DNA of 64,000 bases from Magnetococcales bacterium (GCA_002753515.1 PEAK01000001.1:46138-110137), one strand, 5' to 3'. Positions 48,983 to 60,448 are shown, numbered from the stretch's first letter. Made by a program: numbers and translations. The notes: a model not told the origin generated them from the sequence alone.

Positions 48983-49459
48983 ATGGCGTTGCAAGACAGT
49001 GAGATGGCACAAATTACCGCCCATGTATCCGAGTACGTCAAGTTACATCTGACGGAATGGATGGCTGAGAGGAACATGGGTAAATCTTTGCCCATGTACG
49101 AAATCGAAATTCGTGAACGCGTTATACGGGTAGAAGAGGAACTGCGTCACCAGCGGGAATTGATGCAGCAGTGGTTCGAGCAGGTCGATAAGCGCCTGGA
49201 GCAGGTCGATAAGCGTCTGGATCAAGTAGACAAGCGTCTGGATCAAGTAGACAAACGCTTTGAGCAGGTCGATAAACATTTTGAGCAGGTCGATAAACAT
49301 TTTGAACAGGTCGACAAGCGCTTTGAACAATTGGAACGTCGTTTGGACGCCAGGTTTGAGAACTTGATTCGTCGTTTGGACCGATTCATGATCTGGTCTT
49401 TCGGTTTGACGGTAACGATGGCAGGAATAATCATATCTGTATTAAAATTGTGGCGATAA
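48983..49459 (+). CDS. Heptad-repeat coiled-coil protein with C-terminal membrane anchor
   Basis: A 158-residue protein of unknown function. An N-terminal segment of about 60 residues is followed by eight consecutive heptads of the form [E/D]QVDK[R/H][L/F] (the last degenerate), predicted as one continuous coiled coil, and then a C-terminal membrane helix (FMIWSFGLTVTMAGIIISVL). The topology suggests a tail-anchored rod, probably oligomeric. ATG 48983 has GGAGG 4 bases upstream; the frame is open further upstream, and ATG 49004 is another option. Confidence 0.7.
   Translation: MALQDSEMAQITAHVSEYVKLHLTEWMAERNMGKSLPMYEIEIRERVIRVEEELRHQRELMQQWFEQVDKRLEQVDKRLDQVDKRLDQVDKRFEQVDKHFEQVDKHFEQVDKRFEQLERRLDARFENLIRRLDRFMIWSFGLTVTMAGIIISVLKLWR
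49178..49345 (+). repeat. 21-bp in-frame tandem repeat, eight units
   Basis: Seven close copies of a 21-base unit beginning GAGCAGGTCGATAAG, or a near variant, plus one diverged copy. Each encodes one heptad. Adjacent units are more alike than distant ones: the third and fourth share GATCAAGTAGAC, and the fifth and sixth are identical. That pattern suggests recent slippage or unequal exchange. Copy number is probably variable between strains. Confidence 0.92.
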
Positions 49460-49492
49460 AGTTAATCAAACTGTTTCATCTGGAGTGGCTGC

Positions 49493-49969
49493 ATGCGTTA
49501 TTGTCCCCTTTGTGGCAAGGCGACGGTTGCCAAAATTGTGGATCAGCGGGAACGGCAGATTTGTCCCGATGCCGGATGCGGATTTATCTTTTGGAACAAT
49601 CCAACCCCGGTAGTGGCCGTTATTGTTGAGACGCCATCGGGAGTGGTTTTGGCGCACCATGTTTCCTGGCCTGAAAAAGCTTTTTCCATCATTACCGGGT
49701 TTTTGGAGGCGGGTGAGGATCCCAAGGAAGCTGCAGTTCGCGAAACCCGTGAAGAGTTGGGTTTGATACCGGAATCTCCCACATTGATCGGTGTTTATCC
49801 TTTTGCACGTTCGAACCAGGTTATTCTGGCATATCACCTGTTTGCCCAGGGGGAGGTTCACCTCAATGATGAGTTGGATGCTTATAAAATCATTCCCAGG
49901 TCCAGGATGAAAGCTTGGTCGTTTGGAACCGGCTTGGCGGTTGCCGATTGGTTGGCGTCGTTCAACTAA
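49493..49969 (+). CDS. Nudix hydrolase with N-terminal zinc ribbon
   Basis: A 158-residue Nudix hydrolase. Four Cys form a zinc ribbon at the N-terminus (CPLCGK and CPDAGCGF). The Nudix box GFLEAGEDPKEAAVRETREE then LGL matches the GX5EX7REUXEEXGU pattern completely. The layout resembles the C-terminal half of NADH pyrophosphatase NudC, but the protein is shorter. The substrate is probably a nucleotide diphosphate derivative. GGAG precedes the ATG. Confidence 0.88.
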   Translation: MRYCPLCGKATVAKIVDQRERQICPDAGCGFIFWNNPTPVVAVIVETPSGVVLAHHVSWPEKAFSIITGFLEAGEDPKEAAVRETREELGLIPESPTLIGVYPFARSNQVILAYHLFAQGEVHLNDELDAYKIIPRSRMKAWSFGTGLAVADWLASFN

Positions 49970-50036
49970 TACCGGCAGTTATTGCCTGGTTCCGCAGCCG
50001 AATGAGCTTAAAGCTTTCTGCCTTCCCGGCCGATGA

Positions 50037-50264
50037 ATGGGTATGAGCCCACTTCATCATACTTCCTCAAAAATTAATGCGTTAACGCTGCTGGTGATGC
50101 TGGTCGTGTGGGTGGTTGCCCATGGCAACCTGAGATATGTGCTGGCTTTCGTCATGGTTCTGACGATTATTCATATTCTCTATTGTCTTAAAACAGGACG
50201 TTGGATGGGTCAGGAGCCATCGCGAGTGGAGACGTTTTGGGTGTCAAAGTGGCGGAAGAAGTGA
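50037..50264 (+). CDS. Small membrane protein of unknown function
   Basis: A 75-residue frame with two hydrophobic stretches (ALTLLVMLVVWVVAHG and YVLAFVMVLTIIHILYCL) and a basic C-terminus (WVSKWRKK). No family was recognised and no good ribosome site is seen. The hydrophobic pattern and position between real genes support it as a gene. Confidence 0.5.
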   Translation: MGMSPLHHTSSKINALTLLVMLVVWVVAHGNLRYVLAFVMVLTIIHILYCLKTGRWMGQEPSRVETFWVSKWRKK

Positions 50265-50298
50265 AGAAGATCGCCCTCAGAATGATCATAAAGCCCTG

Positions 50299-50335
50299 AA
50301 AAAAAAAAGCGGCCCGGTAGCAGAGCCATCGGGCC
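50299..50335 (-). terminator. Rho-independent terminator for the S41 protease gene
   Basis: On the minus strand an 8-base-pair GC-rich stem (GGCCCGAT with ACCGGGCC, one G-T pair) closes a nine-base loop, and a run of ten T follows after GC. It lies about 100 bases beyond the stop of the S41 protease gene. A GAGAGAGAGAGAGAGG tract borders it. Confidence 0.82.
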
Positions 50336-50434
50336 AGAGAGAGAGAGGGGTAATATCCCTCTTTGCAAGCAATAGCTATGCCATAATTGATTTTTGCTTG
50401 TTGGTGGCAGGTTCGGAGCCTCTTGGACCGGGTT

Positions 50435-51817
50435 CTACCACAGGCCATCGCGACCCTGGTCACCTGATCCCTTGGGCCACAGCGTCAAGATTTGCCCGGG
50501 TATTTGGCGCTGGGTGGCCGTTGCCGGGCAGGTTTTGTTGGCTAGATAGCTCAGAGCTGTAGACAGGGAAGATTCTGCCACGTCACCCAGGGAGTGCGTC
50601 AGGTCGTCATTGGCGGTACATACGGGCGTCAGCCCGTTGTAGTAATCGCCCTCACCGTTGGCATTGACGATGGTAAAACTGATCGCTGCCAATACCTTGT
50701 CTGAAAATGTCACCACATCCATCCCCACAGGCTTACCGCAGGTGGTGGTGCCAATGGGCACGACCGTTACATAGGGTTTGAGACCCTGAATCAGCATCTC
50801 GCTGGCGGAACAGGTTGCAGATGAGGTGATAAAAAACACCTGGGACAAGTTTAAATTATTGGTCAGTGTGCTGTAGTTCAAATTGTAATTAGAACTCGAA
50901 TGATTTTTATTGTATTGCAGTTTGGCAAAAACGTCTTTGCTGGAGGCATTGCGCATCAAGCTGGCCAGGTAGGCTGCCACGTCGACCAAACCACCGCCGT
51001 TGTAGCGCAGATCCAGAATCATTTCGCTGACCCCGGCAGCTTGGAAGGTATTGAAAGCTTTGACCAGCGAAATGTAGGAGGCGCTGGTGAAGGAGTCATA
51101 TACCAAATAGCCGATGAAAGTATTGTTTTGCGAAAGTACCCGGTTGACAGGAACGGCATCGACGATAAACGTGCCTTTTACCAATGACAGCGATAGTGTT
51201 TCAGAGGATGCGCTACGTGCCAGGACCAAATCGACCTGAACTCCGGCTGTACTGGCACCGTAAGCGGTATCCCAACCCTTGGCGGCATTGATCTCGGCGA
51301 TACTCTTGCCATTGATGCTGACAATGCGATCACCCCGGATCACCCCGGCTGCTTTGGCTGGAGAGTTGGCAAAGACTTCGTTGACCCATAAATTGCCACT
51401 GGCGTCCTGAGAAGTGCGGATTCCGATACCGGTGAATTCCCCCGTGTTGAGTTGGGCGGTGGCTGCCTTGGCGGTTTCGATGTAGCTCCATTTATCCCGG
51501 GTTTTATAACGTGTTGCTTCCAACACTGCCTCGGCACTGGAATAGCTCGCTATGTCCAGATTGCTCGGGATCTGGTCATACCACAAATACCAATCGCGCA
51601 TGCGATTCAGAACAAATTGTTTTTCAGTGGTGGTATCGGTACCGGTCGTGGTGGAACTTGACGTGGAGGTTGCGGTCGGTGTGGGATTGTCTCCAGAACT
51701 GGCAGGGGGGCTGTCTCCGCCGCCGCCGCCGCCACCTCCGCAACCGTTGGCAAACAAGAGGAGCAAAAATCCCAGGAAAAAAATGGCCAAGGGGCTATTC
51801 CAGGATGCTTTTTGCAT
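50435..51817 (-). CDS. S41-family C-terminal processing peptidase, lipoprotein
   Basis: A 460-residue periplasmic serine protease. The signal peptide ends in FANGCGGGGGGGG, so it is probably lipidated at the Cys; an eight-Gly run and a Ser/Thr/Pro-rich linker follow. A PDZ domain (about 125-200; VFANSPAKAAGVIRGDRIVS) precedes the S41 core. The catalytic Ser is likely in SATCSASEMLIQG and the general-base Lys in TTTCGKPVGM. ATG 51817 is preferred over 51868 because AGAGGG lies 5 bases upstream. The natural substrate is unknown. Confidence 0.88.
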   Translation of the reverse strand: MQKASWNSPLAIFFLGFLLLLFANGCGGGGGGGGDSPPASSGDNPTPTATSTSSSTTTGTDTTTEKQFVLNRMRDWYLWYDQIPSNLDIASYSSAEAVLEATRYKTRDKWSYIETAKAATAQLNTGEFTGIGIRTSQDASGNLWVNEVFANSPAKAAGVIRGDRIVSINGKSIAEINAAKGWDTAYGASTAGVQVDLVLARSASSETLSLSLVKGTFIVDAVPVNRVLSQNNTFIGYLVYDSFTSASYISLVKAFNTFQAAGVSEMILDLRYNGGGLVDVAAYLASLMRNASSKDVFAKLQYNKNHSSSNYNLNYSTLTNNLNLSQVFFITSSATCSASEMLIQGLKPYVTVVPIGTTTCGKPVGMDVVTFSDKVLAAISFTIVNANGEGDYYNGLTPVCTANDDLTHSLGDVAESSLSTALSYLANKTCPATATQRQIPGQILTLWPKGSGDQGRDGLW

Positions 51818-51930
51818 CGGTACCCTCTGGGAAGGTGCCAAATCCTTCGCAACACCACTGCCAATCATCGATTGTTCCCCGGGAGAAATCGTTGCTGCGT
51901 GGATTTGTTTAGCTGCTCGTGGGAAATGTC

Positions 51931-52545
51931 CTATGACCTGACCAAGCCGTCAGCCCACTGCAACAGTATCACAGTTTCAAACAACGGCAAACCGACAACG
52001 CCGGTATACGACCCATCGATGCGGGTGACGAGAAAAGATCCAATCCCTTGAATGCCATAGGAACCTGCCTTATCCATGGGTTCCCCGGTTGCAACATAGG
52101 CCGTGATTTCGCTCTCCGTCGCCGCTTTCATCCACACGCTGGTGACAGAAGTCAGGTGGCGAATGGTTCCGGCTTGCCCGGCGGCAACCGCTACAGAGGT
52201 CAACACCTGATGATTGCGTCCTGCAAGGCGTTTCAAGGTATGTTGTGCATCCTGGATCGTAGCAGGTTTGCCAAAAATGGCACCATCCATGGTGACAACG
52301 GTATCGGCACCCAGGCAAATACCCCCTGCGGCCAGCCAGCCAGCCGCCGCCTTGGCGTGCGCCATCCGTTCCACATAGGCCAATGGCGTTTCACCTGGCC
52401 GTTGACTTTCATCCACGTGGGGAGGGATGACCCGGGGTTCCAGGCCGATGTTCCGCAGCAATTCCAACCGTCGCGGCGATGCCGATGCCAGCGTGAGATC
52501 CGTCAAACGTTCCAATCCGGGGGGGCGAAAGCAGTTCCTTATCAT
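51931..52545 (-). CDS. maf: Maf-family nucleotide pyrophosphatase
   Basis: A 204-residue Maf protein, which hydrolyses non-canonical or pyrimidine nucleoside triphosphates. It shows LASASPRRLELLRNIGL, HVDESQRPGE, GADTVVTMDG (catalytic Asp), the LAGRNHQVLTSV loop and SYGIQGIGSFLV. The frame runs much farther upstream, but that part is antisense to ispB; ATG 52545 with GAGGG upstream is the credible start. Confidence 0.93.
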   Translation of the reverse strand: MIRNCFRPPGLERLTDLTLASASPRRLELLRNIGLEPRVIPPHVDESQRPGETPLAYVERMAHAKAAAGWLAAGGICLGADTVVTMDGAIFGKPATIQDAQHTLKRLAGRNHQVLTSVAVAAGQAGTIRHLTSVTSVWMKAATESEITAYVATGEPMDKAGSYGIQGIGSFLVTRIDGSYTGVVGLPLFETVILLQWADGLVRS

Positions 52546-52758
52546 AAACCCTCGCAAAAAAAACCAACAATGGGAGTGATCGACCAGCAAACATTGCATG
52601 AACACTTGACGCCATGGTTGGCCAGGACTTAATCTGCGCCTTTCTAAAGGGCAAATGCAATTGATGGAGCCGGTGTTCAGAAATTCGAGTTCATGCGCCC
52701 TTAAAGACAAAAACGCCTCACGAGTCTTTCCTTCAAGCCCGCGGATTTTTCCCATAAG

Positions 52759-53802
52759 ATGGATGCGTTTGTCCAAACCCAGCCCGACCCCAACCAACGG
52801 GGGCGAACAGTTCACGACCGGGACCAGTCGGTGTTGGACTATCTCCATGCTATCATCGGTTCCGATCTCCTGGAAACCAATCGTGTCATCCTGGAAAAAC
52901 TCGACTCCCAGGTGCCTCTGATACCGGAATTGGGATCGCATTTGATCAATAGTGGTGGCAAGAGACTTCGCCCCATACTGACGCTCCTGACTACCCGAAT
53001 GTTTGGTTATCAGGGTGGCAGGCACTATAATCTGGCTGCCGTGGTTGAGTTCATCCATACGGCTACCCTGTTGCATGATGATGTGGTGGATGCTTCCTTG
53101 ACCCGGCGTGGCCGGCAGACCGCCAATGCTGTCTGGGGCAGCAAGGCACCGGTATTGGTCGGTGATTTCCTGTTTTCCCGGGCATTTCAAATGTTGGTGG
53201 AATACGGCGATCTCAGAGTGTTGAAAATCATTGCCGATGCCTGTGCCGTCATTTCCGAAGGGGAGGTGATGCAACTGTTGGCCTCCAACAATTTGTCCAC
53301 CAGCGAACATCACTACATGGAAGTGGTGTCCCGCAAAACAGCGACCCTGTTTTCCGCCGCTGCCCGCATCGGTGCGGTCATCAATCATCGTTCGGAAGCC
53401 GAGGAAGAGGATTTGGCCCGCTATGGGTTACTTTTGGGGCAGGCCTACCAGGTGGTCGATGACACCCTGGACTATTCCGCTACGCGGGAAACCCTGGGCA
53501 AAGGGATAGGCGATGATTTCCAGGAGGGTAAAATTACGTTGCCGTTGATCCATGCCTTTCACAATGGTTCCGAGGAAGAAAAACGCTTTTGGAGTCATTG
53601 CATTGAGTCGCGGCAGCAACCCGAGGGCAGTTTGCAACGGGCGATCGAACTTGTACGCCAGCGGGGTTCCTTGGACTACGCCATGGCGCATGCCCGTAAT
53701 CTTTCCGATCAGGCCGCCAATGCCGCTGCCCGTTTCCCTGCTTCCCGGGAGCGTGACGCCCTTGTGCAACTGGCCCTGTTTTCTGTGGACCGGCATCATT
53801 AA
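52759..53802 (+). CDS. ispB: Polyprenyl diphosphate synthase (octaprenyl type)
   Basis: A 347-residue long-chain trans-prenyltransferase, probably making the quinone side chain. The two Asp-rich motifs are LLHDDVVDASLTRRG (about 95) and VVDDTLDYSAT (about 233). GGKRLRPILTLL is the isopentenyl-diphosphate site. The residues before the first Asp motif are mostly small (HTATLL), consistent with a long product. It is divergent from maf. Confidence 0.92.
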   Translation: MDAFVQTQPDPNQRGRTVHDRDQSVLDYLHAIIGSDLLETNRVILEKLDSQVPLIPELGSHLINSGGKRLRPILTLLTTRMFGYQGGRHYNLAAVVEFIHTATLLHDDVVDASLTRRGRQTANAVWGSKAPVLVGDFLFSRAFQMLVEYGDLRVLKIIADACAVISEGEVMQLLASNNLSTSEHHYMEVVSRKTATLFSAAARIGAVINHRSEAEEEDLARYGLLLGQAYQVVDDTLDYSATRETLGKGIGDDFQEGKITLPLIHAFHNGSEEEKRFWSHCIESRQQPEGSLQRAIELVRQRGSLDYAMAHARNLSDQAANAAARFPASRERDALVQLALFSVDRHH

Positions 53803-53866
53803 AATCTTGTTATGCTGTGGCGAATGGCATGCTTAAACCGCAGCTATCTTGGAATGTGCAGTTATT

Positions 53867-53946
53867 GTCATCCCCGCGAAAGCGGGGATCCAGAGAACCT
53901 TCCTACTTTCCCTGACTTTCTGGATTCCCGCTTTCGCGGGAATGAC
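53867..53946. repeat. Palindromic dispersed-type repeat element
   Basis: An 80-base near-perfect inverted repeat. The left arm starts GTCATCCCCGCGAAAGCGGG and the right arm ends CCCGCTTTCGCGGGAATGAC; each arm contains its own smaller hairpin (CCCCGCGAAAGCGGGG). I recognise this sequence type as a widespread proteobacterial REP/MITE-like repeat found between genes. It lies in the gap between ispB and the cupin gene and may act as a transcript-stabilising or terminating fold. Only one copy was noticed in the window. Confidence 0.85.
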
Positions 53947-53994
53947 GCGGGAAAACTACGTATTCCGCGTTGGTTGCGGTTTAGGGGCGGGGAT

Positions 53995-54423
53995 ATGAAA
54001 ATAAATTGCCGTGCGATAGTGTTGATCGGTTGCTGTGTACTGGCAACGTTACGATTGGCCCAAGCCGAGGAACCGTATCAAAAGGTCCAGCCGCTGTTGA
54101 CCACCTCCCAAACGGTTTTGGGAGAACCCCTTGCGTGGCCAGACGGTTCACCGCTAAAAATCATCTCAACCATTGTAACCATTGATCCCGGTGAAGAGAC
54201 CAAATGGCACAAACACGGCGTGCCTTTGTATGCTTATGTTCTGTCAGGAGAGCTGACAGTGGACTACGGGGATAAGGGAACCCGTGCGTTTGCTCCGGGA
54301 AGCGCTTTCATGGAAGCGATGGACCATTGGCACCGAGGTACGAATAGCGGCAAAGAGCCTGTCCGTATTCTGGCCGTCTATCTGGGGACGGAAAAAGGCA
54401 AACCTGTCATACCCAAGCCTTGA
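53995..54423 (+). CDS. Exported cupin-domain protein
   Basis: A 142-residue protein with a signal peptide (AIVLIGCCVLATLRLAQA). The mature part is a single cupin barrel: motif 1 is KWHKHGVPLYAYVLSGELTV and motif 2 is MEAMDHWHRGTNSG, both with metal-binding His. Enzymatic role is unknown. The frame is open upstream through the palindromic repeat, so ATG 53995 after GGGGCGGGGAT is chosen. It converges with rlmH. Confidence 0.82.
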   Translation: MKINCRAIVLIGCCVLATLRLAQAEEPYQKVQPLLTTSQTVLGEPLAWPDGSPLKIISTIVTIDPGEETKWHKHGVPLYAYVLSGELTVDYGDKGTRAFAPGSAFMEAMDHWHRGTNSGKEPVRILAVYLGTEKGKPVIPKP

Positions 54424-54456
54424 ACCTGTTACCCGCTCCTCAAGGTGAGACGCGAT

Positions 54457-54933
54457 TCACCTGTGATACGGTAATCCCTTCAAAATACTCATGGCACGAT
54501 AAAGTTGCTCCAGCAGCAGCACGCGTACCAACATATGCGGGTAGGTCATCGGTCCCAGGGAAAAAGTCCAGTCGCGGTTTGCCAGTATGTTTGGGTCAAG
54601 CCCATCGGGACCGCCTATCACAAAAGTAATTTCGCGCACACCTTGATCGATCAGTTTTTCCAAATGTTTCGCCAAATCCGTAGACGGAAGCGCCAATCCC
54701 CGACTGTCCAGAGGGACAACCATGGCACTATTCGCCAGCTTGACTTCCAACCGTTTGGCTTCACGCGCCATGGCCACCTGCTTTTGCCCGAGCTGGTCGG
54801 ATCCCCGACGCTCTTCGGTGACTTCGATCAACTCCACCGGCAGCAGGCGATTGAGTCGTCCCATATAATTTTTGACCAATTGAGCGATGGCCGGTTCCAT
54901 GCCCCGACCAATGGCCAGGATAGTCAGTCTCAT
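54457..54933 (-). CDS. rlmH: 23S rRNA (pseudouridine-1915-N3)-methyltransferase RlmH
   Basis: A 158-residue SPOUT methyltransferase that modifies helix 69 of 23S rRNA. It shows MRLTILAIGRGM, the SAM-knot motif FVIGGPDGLDPNI and the C-terminal LLLEQLYRAMSILKGLPYHR, which is diagnostic. It starts at the base after the rsfS stop, as is usual for this pair. Confidence 0.96.
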   Translation of the reverse strand: MRLTILAIGRGMEPAIAQLVKNYMGRLNRLLPVELIEVTEERRGSDQLGQKQVAMAREAKRLEVKLANSAMVVPLDSRGLALPSTDLAKHLEKLIDQGVREITFVIGGPDGLDPNILANRDWTFSLGPMTYPHMLVRVLLLEQLYRAMSILKGLPYHR

Positions 54934-55320
54934 CTATTGCAGACCATGGTGGTTGGCAGAGGGGAGGGATGGCTCCAGGGAAGCGGCCAGTACCCTGGTT
55001 TGCGGGCTCCACAATTTTTCCAAATTGTAAAAGGCGCGGGTCTGATTCTGAAACAAATGGACCACCACATCACCCAAATCCATCAGTACCCAACTGGCTT
55101 CAGCCAAACCTTCGGTTCCCAACACCGGGAATCCGTGTACGCTGGCGATTCGATTCATTTCGTCGGCCATCGCGGCAACGTGGGTGCGTGACGTTCCGGT
55201 GACCAGGAGAAAGAAATCGGCAAAGGGGCTGCGTTCCCGAAGATCGATGACCTGGATATCAACCCCTTTTTTTTCTTCCAAAGCCTGCTTCAATATTTCC
55301 AGCATGGTGTCGCTGTGCAT
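54934..55320 (-). CDS. rsfS: Ribosomal silencing factor RsfS
   Basis: A 128-residue factor that binds ribosomal protein L14 and blocks subunit joining in starvation. Typical motifs are ALEEKKGVDIQVIDLRERSP, FFLLVTGTSRTHVAAMADEM and WVLMDLGDVVVHLFQ. It lies between nadD and rlmH in the common order nadD-rsfS-rlmH. Confidence 0.95.
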   Translation of the reverse strand: MHSDTMLEILKQALEEKKGVDIQVIDLRERSPFADFFLLVTGTSRTHVAAMADEMNRIASVHGFPVLGTEGLAEASWVLMDLGDVVVHLFQNQTRAFYNLEKLWSPQTRVLAASLEPSLPSANHHGLQ

Positions 55321-55367
55321 GTCAAATCCCCTGGTACACGGAACTTATCGATTAATCCACAGTTTTT

Positions 55368-56033
55368 TTAGCTCTGACTGGCGTTGCGATACAAACCATG
55401 GTCATGGATGTATCCAATAACGGCATCGGGCGTCAGGAAACGGATGGATTTCCCTTCTTGCACCCGCGTACGTATATCCGATGAACTGATGTCCAACTGG
55501 GTGATGGGCAGGCGGACAAATCCCATACGGCCTTCTGCATCCCGCGATAACCCTTTGTAATCGGATCGCTGATGGTTTTGCAGCCACGCTTCCACGACCG
55601 GTTGCGCTCCCGGTTCGTTGATCGGGCCTGGACGCATCATCTGACACAGATGGGCGATGTTCAATAGTGTTTGCCAGCCTTTCCACAGGTGCAATTCTTT
55701 TAAAAGATCTCGACCCATGAGGAAAACCAGCTCGTAACCGGGGTAGCGTTCTGACAATTGTGCCAGGGTATCGATGGTGTAGGTGGTTGTGGTCCGTTCG
55801 ACTTCCACAGAAGAGGTTTCCAGATCTCCGTCTTGGCCACACGCAAGTCTGGTCATGGCCAAGCGATGTGTTGCCCCTGCCAACGCGCCACCCTTTTTAA
55901 AAGGATGCTGCCCGGATGGGACGAGCAACATGGTATCCAATCCCAATTTTTCTTTGACTTCCAGGGCTGCACGCAAATGGCCATGATGCGGCGGGTTGAA
56001 TGCGCCCCCCAGGATACCCAACAGGCGGCTCAT
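55368..56033 (-). CDS. nadD: Nicotinate-nucleotide adenylyltransferase
   Basis: A 221-residue nucleotidyltransferase that makes deamido-NAD. It has GILGGAFNPPHHGHLRAAL (nucleotide-binding GxFxPxHxGH), LMGRDLLKELHLW and the ISSSDIRTRVQEG motif. Its ATG overlaps the proA stop by four bases. Confidence 0.95.
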   Translation of the reverse strand: MSRLLGILGGAFNPPHHGHLRAALEVKEKLGLDTMLLVPSGQHPFKKGGALAGATHRLAMTRLACGQDGDLETSSVEVERTTTTYTIDTLAQLSERYPGYELVFLMGRDLLKELHLWKGWQTLLNIAHLCQMMRPGPINEPGAQPVVEAWLQNHQRSDYKGLSRDAEGRMGFVRLPITQLDISSSDIRTRVQEGKSIRFLTPDAVIGYIHDHGLYRNASQS

Positions 56034-57292
56034 CCCCGAATCTGGCCTGCGCCGAAAACAATGTATTTCAAAGTTGTCAATCCTTCCAAACCCACCGGAC
56101 CGCGGACATGGAGTTTATCGGTGGAAATGCCCATTTCGGCACCCAGACCATATTCAAAACCGTCACTGAACCGGGTTGAGGCATTGACCATGACGGAGGA
56201 CGAATCAACTTCGCGTACAAACCGCATGGCACGTTCATGATTTTGCGTGACGATGGTGTCGGTGTGTTGCGAGCCATGGGTAGCGATATGATCCATGGCC
56301 TCTTCCAGGCTGCCAACGATTTTGATGGATAGAATGGCATCCAAATATTCCGTATCCCAATCTTCTGCCGTTGCCGCCATGCCACCCCAGGATTGCAAGT
56401 GTTTCAAGGATTCGGGACAACAACGCATGACACAGCCCGCCTCTTGTAATTTTTGTCCGATACGCGGCAGGCAGTCGGTTGCCATGGCGGCATGCACCAA
56501 CAAGGTTTCCGTTGCATTACATACCCCGGTGCGCTGCATTTTGCCGTTCAAGGTGAGGGTTACGGCCATATCCAGATCGGCATCCCGATCGATGTAGGTA
56601 TGACAAATACCATCCAGGTGTTTGATGACCGGAATGCGCGAGTCGGCGATGACGCGCTCAATTAAGCTTTTACCACCGCGGGGGATGATGATGTCCACGT
56701 AGCGATCCAGGCTGAGCAGGGCTCCCACGGCGGCGCGGTCGATGGTATTGATGAATTGCACCGCGTCTACGGGTAATTGGGCTTGTTTCAGGCCATGACC
56801 CAACATGTGGACAATGGCACGGTTGGAATGCAAGGCTTCCGATCCCCCACGCAGGATGACGGCATTGCCCGACTTGACCGCCAGGGCGGCGGCATCGGCA
56901 GTAACATTGGGACGGGATTCGTAGATGATGCCGATCACCCCCAATGGTACACGCATCCTTCCGATCAACAATCCATTGGGGCGGGGTTTCATCCCGACAA
57001 TCTCCCCAACGGGATCCTCAAGGGACGCAACCTGGCTAATTCCTTCTGCCATGGCGTGTATCCGCGCATCGGTCAAGTTGAGTCGGTCGAGCATGGCGGA
57101 AGACAATCCCTTTTCCCGACCCGCTTGCAAATCTTTGGCGTTTTCACGTTGCAGATCGACCTTGTTGTCCAGCAATTCTTTCGCCATGGCGGTGAGCGCC
57201 TGGTTTTTCGCCAATCCCGACATCCGTGCCAATTCTCGAGCCGCCTGTCTGGCCCGTTTGCCCATCTCGGTCACCTCAACAATCACATCCAT
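56030..57292 (-). CDS. proA: Gamma-glutamyl phosphate reductase
   Basis: A 420-residue aldehyde-dehydrogenase-superfamily enzyme, second step of proline synthesis. The catalytic Cys is in TGVCNATETLLVH (about 256). VIYESRPNVTADAAALA- and ILRGGSEALHSN-like stretches are conserved. GGAGG lies 7 bases before the ATG. It lies between proB and nadD in an operon. Confidence 0.96.
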   Translation of the reverse strand: MDVIVEVTEMGKRARQAARELARMSGLAKNQALTAMAKELLDNKVDLQRENAKDLQAGREKGLSSAMLDRLNLTDARIHAMAEGISQVASLEDPVGEIVGMKPRPNGLLIGRMRVPLGVIGIIYESRPNVTADAAALAVKSGNAVILRGGSEALHSNRAIVHMLGHGLKQAQLPVDAVQFINTIDRAAVGALLSLDRYVDIIIPRGGKSLIERVIADSRIPVIKHLDGICHTYIDRDADLDMAVTLTLNGKMQRTGVCNATETLLVHAAMATDCLPRIGQKLQEAGCVMRCCPESLKHLQSWGGMAATAEDWDTEYLDAILSIKIVGSLEEAMDHIATHGSQHTDTIVTQNHERAMRFVREVDSSSVMVNASTRFSDGFEYGLGAEMGISTDKLHVRGPVGLEGLTTLKYIVFGAGQIRG

Positions 57293-57328
57293 CGCTTTTC
57301 CTCCTCACCACAAAAAAATAGGGATTTT

Positions 57329-59786
<2,458 letters not shown>

Positions 59787-60038
59787 TCAGGAGGAGGTCA
59801 CATTGACATAATGACGATTGTTGCGTCGGCTGAAGGAGACCCGGCCACCCACGAGGGCAAACAGGGTGTGATCCCTCCCGATGCCCACCCCGGTACCCGG
59901 AAACATACGGGTTCCGCGCTGGCGGACAAGGATATTCCCGGGGATGACAACCTCACTACCATATTTTTTGATGCCCAGGCGACGTCCTTCGGAGTCGCGT
60001 CCGTTGCGGGTCGAGCCACCCGCTTTTTTGTGTGCCAT
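59787..60038 (-). CDS. rpmA: 50S ribosomal protein L27
   Basis: An 83-residue ribosomal protein. The mature start [20 protein letters not shown] is diagnostic; L27's N-terminus reaches the peptidyl-transferase centre. The longer frame starting at 60071 would add 11 residues not found in the family. It lies between rplU and obgE. Confidence 0.96.
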   Translation of the reverse strand: MAHKKAGGSTRNGRDSEGRRLGIKKYGSEVVIPGNILVRQRGTRMFPGTGVGIGRDHTLFALVGGRVSFSRRNNRHYVNVTSS

Positions 60039-60130
60039 GGTTCGTTGCTCCCGATTCGTTGGCTCCAGCATTGCTCTGGGGGCGATTGCCGGGGCCTGAC
60101 AAAAGTGATTGCTGCCAGTAAGCGAGGATC

Positions 60131-60448
60131 TTATTGAATGGCGGTAATTTTAAGTTCGGTCAGATCCTGACGGTGACCTTGGCGCCGACGATAATTTTTG
60201 CGCCGCCGTTTTTTGAATACCAACACCTTTTTGGTACGTACCTGTTGCATGATACGTCCGGTGACCTGTACCGACTCGGTTTCCCCGCCGGTCTTAAGGC
60301 CTGCTGCGTCCGCGAACAGGATGACATCCTTGAAAATGACCTCATCGCCTTTGGACCCCGGGAGGGTTTCCACCCGCAGGATGTCGTTGACCGCGACCTT
60401 GTATTGTTTGCCGCCTGTGCGGACGATTGCGTACACTTGGGCACTCAT
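60131..60448 (-). CDS. rplU: 50S ribosomal protein L21
   Basis: A 105-residue ribosomal protein. The start [18 protein letters not shown] is typical, and the basic stretch [18 protein letters not shown] matches the L21 signature region. GAGAGGAT precedes the ATG. It is the first gene of the minus-strand operon that runs to rlmH. Confidence 0.96.
   Translation of the reverse strand: MSAQVYAIVRTGGKQYKVAVNDILRVETLPGSKGDEVIFKDVILFADAAGLKTGGETESVQVTGRIMQQVRTKKVLVFKKRRRKNYRRRQGHRQDLTELKITAIQ

Noticed and set aside
49178..49345. Regular repeat that could suggest a CRISPR array
   Set aside because: Units are 21 bases, contiguous without spacers and in frame with a coding sequence.
52587..52649. 20-codon frame upstream of ispB
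   Set aside because: No ribosome site at a normal distance and no second feature to support it.
52546..53388. Upstream extension of the maf frame
   Set aside because: It lies antisense to ispB and precedes the normal Maf N-terminus with a proper ribosome site at 52545.
55340..55365. TTAATCCACA-like sequence resembling a DnaA box
   Set aside because: A single imperfect match between nadD and rsfS; an origin needs a cluster and an unwinding region.
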